Made by a program: the position numbers and the translations under genes | The notes under the pieces: model-generated | What the model saw: the letters and a program-made list of their open reading frames with translations, nothing else | The model's database searches: none | What the model was told of the DNA's origin: nothing | Assembly: GCA_021204715.1 (NCBI GenBank) | Contig: JAJPYW010000225.1 | Location: 1 to 7,612 of the forward strand | Reading direction: 5' to 3' | From: Prevotellaceae bacterium | GTDB lineage: Bacteria > Bacteroidota > Bacteroidia > Bacteroidales > Bacteroidaceae | DNA: 7,612 bases | Part shown: piece by piece, positions 1-6,075 of the stretch | How positions within the stretch are numbered: the stretch's first letter is position 1 | Layout of the letters: each line of letters opens with the position of its first letter

Positions 1-704
1 AGCAACAACTTCAAGGGGTTGCGGCGCACGAAGAGCGCGGCCACCACGTATTGTATCAGCAGCCAGCCGATGTGCAGCAGGAATATCACCCCGATAATGC
101 TCACGAAGGTCAAGAGTATGGAGTACACCTGCCCTGTGTGCGACATGTTCAGGAAGATGCCGAAGATGTAAAGGGGCAACAGCGGCAGGATAACCGACCG
201 GATGGTGCGCATGATGATGCGCTTGAAGTCGTTGCACACCGCTTTGAGCGCCAGCCCGTCGGCATAGACAATGCCCAAGCCGAGTACGAAAGCCAGCACC
301 AACGCCGTCATCACGCTCATCAAGGCCGGAATGTCCACGGTGAAATAGGGGCTGACATCGGCCGCTTGGCTTATTTCCTCTATGGAGTTGCCCGGTGTGA
401 TAAGCGACGGGAAGAACGCCACGCTGGTGAAATAGGAGAGGAAACCGGCTATGAGCGTGGCGCCGTAGGCCATGAGTGTCGTAGTCACCAACATCTTCCC
501 CGCCTTCTTGCCTATGTCGGCAATGGCGGGCGTCACCAACCCCAAGATGATAAGCGGAATGATGAACCCCAAGAACTCACTGAACAGACCGTTGAACGTC
601 ACGAACACCCTCACCGCCCCTCGGGGAAGGAAATTCCCCACGCACGTACCCAAAGCGATGGCGATGAGTATGCGGCCCAACAGCCCAATCCTGATTCTCT
701 TCAT
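1..704 (-). CDS. Dicarboxylate/amino acid:cation symporter (DAACS family), 5' part only
   Basis: Inner-membrane secondary transporter of the sodium:dicarboxylate/glutamate symporter family, which imports acidic amino acids or C4-dicarboxylates with Na+ or H+. The reverse strand is open from the ATG at 704-702 to the window edge, giving about 234 residues of a family usually near 400. What is visible: a basic N-terminus (MKRIRIGLLGR), a first hydrophobic segment, then the well-conserved stretch FIIPLIILGLVTPAIADIG at residues 47-65, followed by further membrane helices at about 73-98, 126-147, 170-185 and 195-222. The segment ending at the edge (RRNPLKLL) is also typical of the family. The substrate-binding C-terminal half (hairpin loops HP1/HP2 and the NMDG-type motif) lies outside the window, so substrate cannot be inferred. 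A purine-rich GGAAGAG directly precedes the ATG, and a promoter-like element lies 25 bases upstream. It is transcribed away from the B12 operon and is probably functionally unrelated to it. Confidence 0.88.
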   Translation of the reverse strand, partial: MKRIRIGLLGRILIAIALGTCVGNFLPRGAVRVFVTFNGLFSEFLGFIIPLIILGLVTPAIADIGKKAGKMLVTTTLMAYGATLIAGFLSYFTSVAFFPSLITPGNSIEEISQAADVSPYFTVDIPALMSVMTALVLAFVLGLGIVYADGLALKAVCNDFKRIIMRTIRSVILPLLPLYIFGIFLNMSHTGQVYSILLTFVSIIGVIFLLHIGWLLIQYVVAALFVRRNPLKLL

Positions 705-728
705 CTCTTCCGTAATTACTTGGCTGCA

Positions 729-736
729 CAAAGATA
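729..736 (-). promoter_or_regulatory. Bacteroides-type -7 promoter element for the symporter gene
   Basis: Read on the minus strand, positions 736-729 are TATCTTTG, an exact match to the Bacteroides -7 consensus TAnnTTTG. Transcription would start roughly 720-724, leaving a short leader of about 20 bases before the ATG at 704. I see no clear TTTG -33 box at the expected distance (about 755-760), so the call rests on the -7 element and its position. Confidence 0.55.
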
Positions 737-786
737 AGCAAATATTGCGATGATAGCTTCACTTGCATGGAAGTGTGAAAAAGAAA

Positions 787-823
787 AATGAAAAGAGCTG
801 CTGATGCCCCCTCACTTTTCATT
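787..823. repeat. 9-bp perfect inverted repeat between the divergent promoters
   Basis: AATGAAAAG at 787-795 is the exact reverse complement of CTTTTCATT at 815-823, separated by a 19-base GC-richer spacer. It lies upstream of both divergent promoters, so it would not be part of either mRNA leader. It could be an operator for a dimeric regulator or a cruciform. On the plus strand it is followed by a T-run (828-834), so it could also act as a weak terminator. The arms are A/T-rich and simple, so chance is possible. Confidence 0.35.
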
Positions 824-839
824 GCAGATTTTTTATGAA

Positions 840-874
840 TTGCTTGTATGCAAAGAATAATATTCATACTTTTG
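840..874 (+). promoter_or_regulatory. Bacteroides-type promoter of the B12 uptake operon
   Basis: TACTTTTG at 867-874 matches the Bacteroides -7 consensus TAnnTTTG. A TTG at 840-842, about 24 bases upstream, is a plausible but weak -33 box. It sits inside a small TTGC/GCAA dyad (840-843 with 850-853). The inferred transcription start, near 880-884, falls just before the first helix of the cobalamin riboswitch, which is what a riboswitch-led transcript requires. This placement supports the call more than the -33 match does. Confidence 0.65.
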
Positions 875-879
875 CAGCG

Positions 880-1060
880 GTGAAATTCTTGACGGCATGA
901 TGGCTCGATAGAATTGAAAGGGAATCCGGTGAGAATCCGGAACAGTACTCGCTGCTGTAAGTCCCATCCGCAAGGATTGATGTTTGCCGCATTTTGCCAC
1001 TGGTAATCTTGCCGGGAAGGCGCTGCAAAACGGGATAAGTCAGAAAACCTGCCAAAACAT
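880..1060 (+). promoter_or_regulatory. Cobalamin (B12) riboswitch aptamer
   Basis: RNA aptamer that binds adenosylcobalamin or another cobamide and turns down the downstream uptake genes when the vitamin is abundant. The conserved blocks occur in the canonical order: GGGAATCCGG with its hairpin partner GAGAATCCGG (920-940), GCTGCTGTAA (951-960), TGCCACTGG (995-1003), CGGGAAGGCGC (1013-1023) and the B12 box AAGTCAGAAAACCTGCC (1037-1053). A 6-bp stem AATTCT/AGAATT (884-889 with 910-915) opens the element. The order and wording match the cobalamin riboswitch family closely. Boundaries are approximate. The gene set downstream (BtuG and BtuB homologues) agrees with B12 control. The expression platform is in the following 220 bases, which carry three hairpins annotated separately. 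Confidence 0.95.
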
Positions 1061-1103
1061 ATTGGCTTCGCCTGCGGGTGTCGGGTAGAAACAGAAATCT
1101 TTT

Positions 1104-1123
1104 AATCGGTTCGTTGACCGGTT
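1104..1123 (+). other. Leader hairpin between riboswitch and terminator
   Basis: AATCGGT (1104-1110) can pair with ACCGGTT (1117-1123) over seven pairs, including one G-U, around the six-base loop TCGTTG. It is followed by a T-rich stretch (1124-1133). It may be a weak terminator or a switching helix of the riboswitch expression platform. The right arm ACCGGTT recurs exactly at 1240-1246 and could compete for the same partner. Structure is by eye only. Confidence 0.5.
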
Positions 1124-1133
1124 ATTCGTTTTT

Positions 1134-1178
1134 ATCCCATTCGTGCGGATGTTCCGCCGGAAGGGATTTTTCTTTTCT
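1134..1178 (+). terminator. Intrinsic terminator candidate in the riboswitch leader
   Basis: ATCCC (1134-1138), TTC (1140-1142) and GCGG (1145-1148) pair in order with GGGAT (1163-1167), GAA (1160-1162) and CCGC (1154-1157) around the loop ATGTT. This is a 12-pair stem with one bulged base and one 2x2 internal loop. It runs straight into TTTTTCTTTTCT (1167-1178). A GC-containing stem followed by a U-tract is the form of a rho-independent terminator. Its position, about 80 bases after the B12 box and about 100 before the first start codon, suits a riboswitch-controlled attenuator. The antiterminator pairing is not obvious by eye. Confidence 0.65.
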
Positions 1179-1186
1179 AAGAAGGT

Positions 1187-1218
1187 GATTCTCATGCACT
1201 GTGTTTGTGCATGGAATC
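1187..1218 (+). other. Strong hairpin in the 5' leader before the first operon gene
   Basis: GATTC-T-CATGCAC (1187-1199) pairs with GTGCATG-GAATC (1207-1218): twelve Watson-Crick pairs with a single bulged T at 1192 and a seven-base loop TGTGTTT. It has no U-tract after it (TTCCCTGAC follows), so it is not a terminator. It lies 62 bases before the start codon and could stabilise the mRNA 5' region, act in translational control, or be a DNA palindrome bound by a regulator. Confidence 0.55.
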
Positions 1219-1280
1219 TTCCCTGACATTGTGGGCGATACCGGTTGCATAGCATGATTGTTTAATAAATATTGTGTTAT

Positions 1281-2963
1281 ATGAATCGAAAAACGTTTTT
1301 ATTGCCCGTGATGTTGCTTTCGGCAATGATGTTCGGATGTAGCGAGGACGACGAGGTGGCCGGCACTTCGCCGCAATTGCCGGTTATCACATTGGATAGT
1401 GACAATGCCGTTTATCAGGTGAAGACGGGACGGGAACTGTCCATCGTTCCCACTTACGAGAATGTGGACAACGCGCTGTATATCTGGCGCAGGGACGGCG
1501 TGATTGTGTGCGAGGACCCCTCTTATACTTTTGTGGCGCAGTCGCAAGACGAAGGGAATTCCTTTTACTTGACGCTGACCGTGTCTACATTAAACGGCTC
1601 GACCGCCGAGGAAATGCGTGTGAATGTAGTCAGCTTGGAGATTCCTTACATTTCTCTAACGGGAGCCTCCGAAGGATATACGGTCATGGTCGACGATGAA
1701 CTGGCGCTGACGCCTTTAATTGCCGAGACATCTATCGAGACTTCCTATCGGTGGACGGTTGACGGGTCGCCGGTGTCGCAAGAGAAGAATTACACGTTCA
1801 GCAGTTCCCAAACGGGAGCGTATACCTTGTGTCTCACCGCTTCCAACGAAGACGGCGAGGACAGTGTGGAATTTACGGTAACTGTGTGCACGCCCGAAGA
1901 GATGCCCTTCTCGTGGACGTTCCCGCAGACCGTGTTCAACGTTTCGCAAGGACGCAGCATCCGCTTGATGCCCTACGATGTGGAAAATCTTTTCGACGGT
2001 ACTTTCACATGGGAAGTGGACGGCAGCGAGGTGCAGTCGGGAGACGGTGCGGTGTACATATTCTCCGCAACCGCGCAGGGCGCCCACACCGTAACGGTGA
2101 CCATGAGCAACGATTATACCATCGAAAGCCAGGACCTCACGGTCAATGTGTGCCCTGTTGAAGGGACTTATTACAGACAGCGTACCGCCGACAGCTCCGC
2201 CGACTGGAACAAGGTGTATGAATTCCTCGCGGCTCCCGGACAATTCGTCGACGGCTCTTCCACCACAACCATGGAACAGGCCGTGGCCACAGCCACTACG
2301 ACTTTGGCCGCAGGCTCGTATGTCTCGCTTGGAGGATTCGGCGGTTACATTGTTGTGGGGTTCGACCACTCCATCGACAATTCGGGCAGTTACGATTTCG
2401 CCGTCAGAGGCAATGCCTTCTCGAACTCTTCCGAGCCGGGAATCGTATGGGTGATGCAAGATGAAAACGGCAACGGCCTGCCCGACGACACATGGTACGA
2501 GCTGGCCGGTTCGGAAACCGGCAAGGAGGGCACCGTGCAGGATTACGCCGTGACGTACTACAAACCCGCCAACGCGGGCTTGGATGTACAATGGGTTGAC
2601 AACCAAGGTGGCAGCGGCACGCTGAACCCCAAATACCCCGCTTGGGCCGATGAGGAGAAGTACACGCTGCGTGGAACTTGTTTGGCAGCCCGAAATAGCG
2701 ACCAATCGGGGAACGGCTCCTATTGGACGAATGCCGATTACGATTGGGGGTATGCCGACAATTACAGCACCAAGGATATGATAACGGGCACCACGGCCAA
2801 TCATTTCCGCATATCCGACGCCATAGATTACAAATGCGACCCCGTCCCGCTGCAATACATAGACTTCGTGAAAGTGCAAACCGGCGTGAACGCCCAAAGC
2901 GGCTGGTTAGGCGAAATCTCTACAGAAGTTCTTGGTTTTTACGATTATAATATGCAAAAATAA
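1281..2963 (+). CDS. Surface lipoprotein with three PKD/Ig-like modules and a C-terminal globular domain, B12 operon
   Basis: Predicted outer-membrane surface lipoprotein of 560 residues, first gene of the B12 operon. The ATG at 1281 is chosen over an upstream TTG (1272) because it begins a normal lipoprotein signal peptide: MNRK, a hydrophobic core, then Cys20 as the lipidation site. The following SEDDE resembles the acidic export signal that sends Bacteroidetes lipoproteins to the cell surface. Three beta-sandwich modules of PKD/Ig type follow at about 34-117, 122-203 and 212-291, each with a Y/F-x-W-x-x-D/x-G strand (YIWRRDG, YRWTVDG, FTWEVDG) and a closing strand such as YTLCLTASNEDG. Residues about 297-560 form a separate domain with DENGNGLPDD (394-403), which looks like a calcium-binding loop, then WYELAGSE and an aromatic, Asp-rich stretch near 480-496. 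Similar PKD-plus-globular proteins occur beside btuB in Bacteroidetes. The arrangement recalls BtuH, whose C-terminal globular domain binds B12, but I cannot confirm homology. The role is inferred as accessory cobamide capture. It is followed seven bases later by the next gene. Confidence 0.85.
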   Translation: MNRKTFLLPVMLLSAMMFGCSEDDEVAGTSPQLPVITLDSDNAVYQVKTGRELSIVPTYENVDNALYIWRRDGVIVCEDPSYTFVAQSQDEGNSFYLTLTVSTLNGSTAEEMRVNVVSLEIPYISLTGASEGYTVMVDDELALTPLIAETSIETSYRWTVDGSPVSQEKNYTFSSSQTGAYTLCLTASNEDGEDSVEFTVTVCTPEEMPFSWTFPQTVFNVSQGRSIRLMPYDVENLFDGTFTWEVDGSEVQSGDGAVYIFSATAQGAHTVTVTMSNDYTIESQDLTVNVCPVEGTYYRQRTADSSADWNKVYEFLAAPGQFVDGSSTTTMEQAVATATTTLAAGSYVSLGGFGGYIVVGFDHSIDNSGSYDFAVRGNAFSNSSEPGIVWVMQDENGNGLPDDTWYELAGSETGKEGTVQDYAVTYYKPANAGLDVQWVDNQGGSGTLNPKYPAWADEEKYTLRGTCLAARNSDQSGNGSYWTNADYDWGYADNYSTKDMITGTTANHFRISDAIDYKCDPVPLQYIDFVKVQTGVNAQSGWLGEISTEVLGFYDYNMQK

Positions 2964-2970
2964 ATAAGTT

Positions 2971-5004
2971 ATGAAAAGAATTTTACTATATCTGACAGCC
3001 TTTTTGACGCCATTCTTATTAGCAAACTGCAGCGATGACGACGATACCCTACAAGTATTTGCCGGCATCGACAACCATATTGTGTACTTCTCGCTTACCG
3101 CTACCGACGGAACAAAGTGGGTGGCTTCCATTACGGGCGGCGAAATAGTGGTTACGGTTCCCTCTTACCTCTCTCTTGAAGGGGCTGCCGTGGAGTATGA
3201 AATCAGCGAACAAGCATCGCTGTATCCTCTGCCTGAAAGCATTACCGATTGGGATGACGAGCAGCGTTTCCGCGTGGTGGCATACAACGAAACCCTTCGG
3301 GATTACACCTACAAGGTGGTACGTTCCGATGTAGACAGCGGGGGCACCGTGACCTTGCTCACACAGAGCGACGTCGACGAGTTTGCCGCCACCCTTGCCA
3401 CGGTGGTTACGGGCAACTTGATCATAGGCGGTTACACGCTGCAGCAGGACGACCCCGTTACAGACCTGTCGCCTTTGTCCGACATTACCGAAGTGCGCTA
3501 CAACATCGTGGTGAACAACTCTTTTGCAGGGCAGGAAGTAAGGTTGGACGGCTTGCTGTCGGCAGGCGGCCTTTATATGGGGACTTCCACATCCAAGGTG
3601 GGCACGGTGCAGAAAACCGACATCGTCTTGCCCGCCTTGACCACATTGGGCAACATCTCGGTGAACAGCGATTCCATTAAAAGTTTGCAACTTCCCGCCT
3701 TGAACGAGGTGACAAACGTTTATATCCAAGCAAAGATGCTGGAAAGCATCGACTTGTCTGCGCTCACCCTCATCTCGGGCGATATGTCGCTGTTCGCCGG
3801 CACTACCTCGGCAACGGGCAACAGCGTGCTTGAATCCTTGTTTTTGCCCAGCTTGGAAAGCATAGAGGGCTCGTTGGAGATGAAGTATCTTACGGGCGTG
3901 ACGAGCTTGGACCTCACCGCCTTGCAGAACATAGGCGGGAGCTGCGACTTGGAATTCCTCACGAGCCTCAAAACCCTGCTTCTGCCTGAACTCACGCACA
4001 TGGGCGACGCCTTTACATGGAAATACCTGACGAATGTCACCACCTTGTCCATGGACAAACTTACCGAAGCCAAGTCTATCTCCGTTTCCGACAACGCATC
4101 CACCGCCATGCTCGCGGGCGTGTTCTTCCCCGTGCTCGAGCGTGTGGAAGGAGACTTTGTGTTGAACGCCAACTGCTCCACTTCTCTATTGTCGCTGCCC
4201 GCCTTGAAAAGCATAGGCGGCCAGTTCGCCTTGTGGTATTTCAGGTATCTTACCGACCTTGAAATTCCCTTGCTCACGGAATGTGGCAGCATCTATTTCT
4301 ATTACCTCACTTCCATGGCCGACCTCGACATCTCGACCATAGAAAGCGTTTCGAGCGCACAGTTCATCGCCATGTATGAATTGGCGACCGTCAAAGCCAA
4401 GGAGGGAGCCTTGAATGATGTCACGCTCAACGGAGGGTCCACCTTGTCGGTAATTCCCACGTTCGAAGGGGTGGAAACCATCGCGGGTACACTTTATTTG
4501 ACCAATTATACAAAGAACGGTGAATTCACCTTCCCCGGCTTGAAGCATATAGGCGAATTCAAGCAGGCATCGAGTCTATCGGGAAGCACTTTGACCTTCC
4601 CCGATTTGGAAACCCTCGATACCCTTACGCTTACCAGTTGTTCGTGGTTGCAACAATTTTCAGCGCCGAAGCTCGCCGAGGTTACCTATTGGAACACCTC
4701 GTACACCACGCTCATGAACACCGGCGACTTCTCCATTCCCTCGTTGAGGAAAATAGAGACTTTCAAGTTCTTCGGCGGCACGTCAACCTCTTTGGCCGGC
4801 AGGGTTGTGCTCACTTCGCTCGATGATTTTTCGGGCGTCACCCAAATAGGTTCGGTAGACATTGAGAATTGGGGCACCTTGACCGATTTTTCCGGATTGA
4901 AGAACGCCTTGTCTACACTTTCTGAAAGCACGTGGACGGTATCGGGCAACGCATACAACCCCACATTCCAAGATATGCTCGATGGCAAGTATGTTCAACA
5001 ATAA
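2971..5004 (+). CDS. Surface lipoprotein with Ig-like module and leucine-rich/receptor-L-like solenoid, B12 operon
   Basis: Predicted surface lipoprotein of 677 residues. The signal peptide ends at Cys20, directly followed by SDDDD, a strong match to the Bacteroidetes surface-export signal. Residues about 30-118 look like the Ig-like module found at the N-terminus of many Bacteroidetes surface proteins (closing with YNETLRDYTYKVVRS). From about 150 to 645 the protein is a solenoid of degenerate repeats of about 23 residues, of the form LPxLxxIGGxLxLxYLTxLxxL, resembling receptor-L/ECM33-like or BspA-like leucine-rich repeats. YLT or FLT recurs in register (T308, T331, T354, then 428 and 447). 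The protein ends with GNAYNPTFQDMLDGKYVQQ. No enzyme motif is seen. Such solenoids usually bind proteins or glycans; here the operon position suggests help in cobamide or B12-carrier capture, which is inference only. Its 3' end overlaps the next gene by 14-23 bases, implying translational coupling. Confidence 0.83.
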   Translation: MKRILLYLTAFLTPFLLANCSDDDDTLQVFAGIDNHIVYFSLTATDGTKWVASITGGEIVVTVPSYLSLEGAAVEYEISEQASLYPLPESITDWDDEQRFRVVAYNETLRDYTYKVVRSDVDSGGTVTLLTQSDVDEFAATLATVVTGNLIIGGYTLQQDDPVTDLSPLSDITEVRYNIVVNNSFAGQEVRLDGLLSAGGLYMGTSTSKVGTVQKTDIVLPALTTLGNISVNSDSIKSLQLPALNEVTNVYIQAKMLESIDLSALTLISGDMSLFAGTTSATGNSVLESLFLPSLESIEGSLEMKYLTGVTSLDLTALQNIGGSCDLEFLTSLKTLLLPELTHMGDAFTWKYLTNVTTLSMDKLTEAKSISVSDNASTAMLAGVFFPVLERVEGDFVLNANCSTSLLSLPALKSIGGQFALWYFRYLTDLEIPLLTECGSIYFYYLTSMADLDISTIESVSSAQFIAMYELATVKAKEGALNDVTLNGGSTLSVIPTFEGVETIAGTLYLTNYTKNGEFTFPGLKHIGEFKQASSLSGSTLTFPDLETLDTLTLTSCSWLQQFSAPKLAEVTYWNTSYTTLMNTGDFSIPSLRKIETFKFFGGTSTSLAGRVVLTSLDDFSGVTQIGSVDIENWGTLTDFSGLKNALSTLSESTWTVSGNAYNPTFQDMLDGKYVQQ

Positions 5005-6070
5005 GAAGCTGTGGCTTTTGGTGTGGGCGGCAGGCTTTTTGCCGCTCACACTTGCCTCTTGCATGGAATCGGACTATGAAGATGTGGTGGAAGTATTCAC
5101 CACGACGGGGTCCGGTCTGTTCATTGTCAACGAGGGCAACTTCCAGTATGGGAACGCCTCTCTTTCCTACTACAATCCCGACACGCATGAAGTGCAGAAC
5201 GAGGTGTTCCTTCGCGCCAACGGCATGAAGCTGGGCGATGTGGCGCAGTCTATGACCATCTACGACAACAAGGGCTGGATTGTGGTGAACAACTCGCATG
5301 TGATTTTCGCCATCGACTTGGACACGTTCAAGGAGGTGGGGCGCATAGAGGATTTGACCTCGCCCCGGTATATTTGCTTCCTTAGCGACGAGAAGGCCTA
5401 CGTCTCCCAGCTTTGGGACAACCGCATTTTCATTGTCAACCCCCAAAAGTACGAGATAACCGGCTATATACAAGTGCCCGACATGACCATGGAAAGCGGC
5501 TCTACCGAACAGATGGTGCAATACGGCAAGTATGTTTATTGCACCTGCTGGAGCTACCAAAACCGCATCATCAAGATTGACACCACAACCGACGAGGTAG
5601 TGGATGAACTCTCTGTGGGCATCCAGCCCGGCTCGCTTGTCATGGACAAGTACTACAAGATGTGGACCCTCACCGACGGCGGATATGAAGGTTCTCCCTA
5701 CGGTTACCAAGCCCCGTCGCTGTACCGCATCGACGCCGAAACCTTCACGGTGGAGAAACAGTTCAACTTCGAGCTGGGCGACAGCCCCCGGGAAGCGCAC
5801 CTGAACGGCACGCGCGACACGCTCTACTGGATCAACAACGACATCTGGCGCATGGACGTGACGGCCACCCATGTACCTGTGCGCCCGTTCCTTGAATACC
5901 GCGACACGGAATATTACGGCCTTACCGTCAATCCGGTAAACTCCGAGGTGTATGTGGCCGACGCCATCGACTACCAGCAACAAGGCATGGTTTACCGCTA
6001 CTCGCCCCAAGGCGAGCTTGTCGATGAATTTTATGTAGGTGTCATCCCCGGCTCCTTCTGCTGGAAATAG
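4982..6070 (+). CDS. btuG: BtuG-type cobamide-binding surface lipoprotein (beta-propeller)
   Basis: Surface-exposed lipoprotein that captures cobamides and hands them to BtuB. In Bacteroides thetaiotaomicron, BtuG2 is a beta-propeller with extremely high B12 affinity that forms a lid over BtuB2. Here the product is 362 residues. The signal peptide ends in the lipobox LASC with Cys27, followed by the acidic MESDYED. The rest is YncE/DUF5074-like propeller sequence: FIVNEGNFQYGNASLSYYNP (46-65), then blade repeats such as IYDNKGWIVVNNSHVIFAID, AYVSQLWDNRIFIVN, IIKIDTTTDEVVDEL, LYRIDAETFTVE and VYVADAIDYQQQGMVYRYS, ending at GSFCWK. Two in-frame starts are possible, ATG 4982 and ATG 4991. Both lie inside the preceding gene, so the overlap is 23 or 14 bases. 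Neither has a clear Shine-Dalgarno sequence. The btuB homologue begins five bases after its stop. Assignment rests on sequence character plus the BtuB neighbour and the riboswitch, which together are strong. Confidence 0.88.
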   Translation: MASMFNNKKLWLLVWAAGFLPLTLASCMESDYEDVVEVFTTTGSGLFIVNEGNFQYGNASLSYYNPDTHEVQNEVFLRANGMKLGDVAQSMTIYDNKGWIVVNNSHVIFAIDLDTFKEVGRIEDLTSPRYICFLSDEKAYVSQLWDNRIFIVNPQKYEITGYIQVPDMTMESGSTEQMVQYGKYVYCTCWSYQNRIIKIDTTTDEVVDELSVGIQPGSLVMDKYYKMWTLTDGGYEGSPYGYQAPSLYRIDAETFTVEKQFNFELGDSPREAHLNGTRDTLYWINNDIWRMDVTATHVPVRPFLEYRDTEYYGLTVNPVNSEVYVADAIDYQQQGMVYRYSPQGELVDEFYVGVIPGSFCWK

Positions 6071-6075
6071 AGGCG

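Noticed and set aside
51..737. Plus-strand reading frame of 228 codons at the left edge
   Set aside because: Very rich in His, Gln, Asp and Arg; it is the antisense of the membrane symporter, whose helices and family motifs are clear on the minus strand.
1032..1138. GGGAT (1032-1036) pairing with the terminator's ATCCC arm (1134-1138) as an antiterminator
   Set aside because: Only five pairs, and the same bases probably take part in the aptamer core next to the B12 box, so I could not support it over chance.
864..1255. Two small minus-strand frames (864-1055 and 1040-1255) in the intergenic region
   Set aside because: They lie across the cobalamin riboswitch and its leader hairpins, and their products show no coding character.
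1272..1280. TTG start adding three residues to the first lipoprotein
   Set aside because: The ATG at 1281 gives a standard lipoprotein signal peptide; the TTG adds CY before it and has no ribosome-binding site.
705..1280. Mobile element or attachment site in the intergenic gap
   Set aside because: No transposase remnant, target-site duplication or tRNA end is seen; promoters, riboswitch and leader hairpins account for most of the gap.
1716..2897. Minus-strand reading frame of 393 codons opposite the PKD lipoprotein
   Set aside because: Low-quality composition with no signal peptide or recognisable motif; the opposite strand has a convincing lipoprotein.
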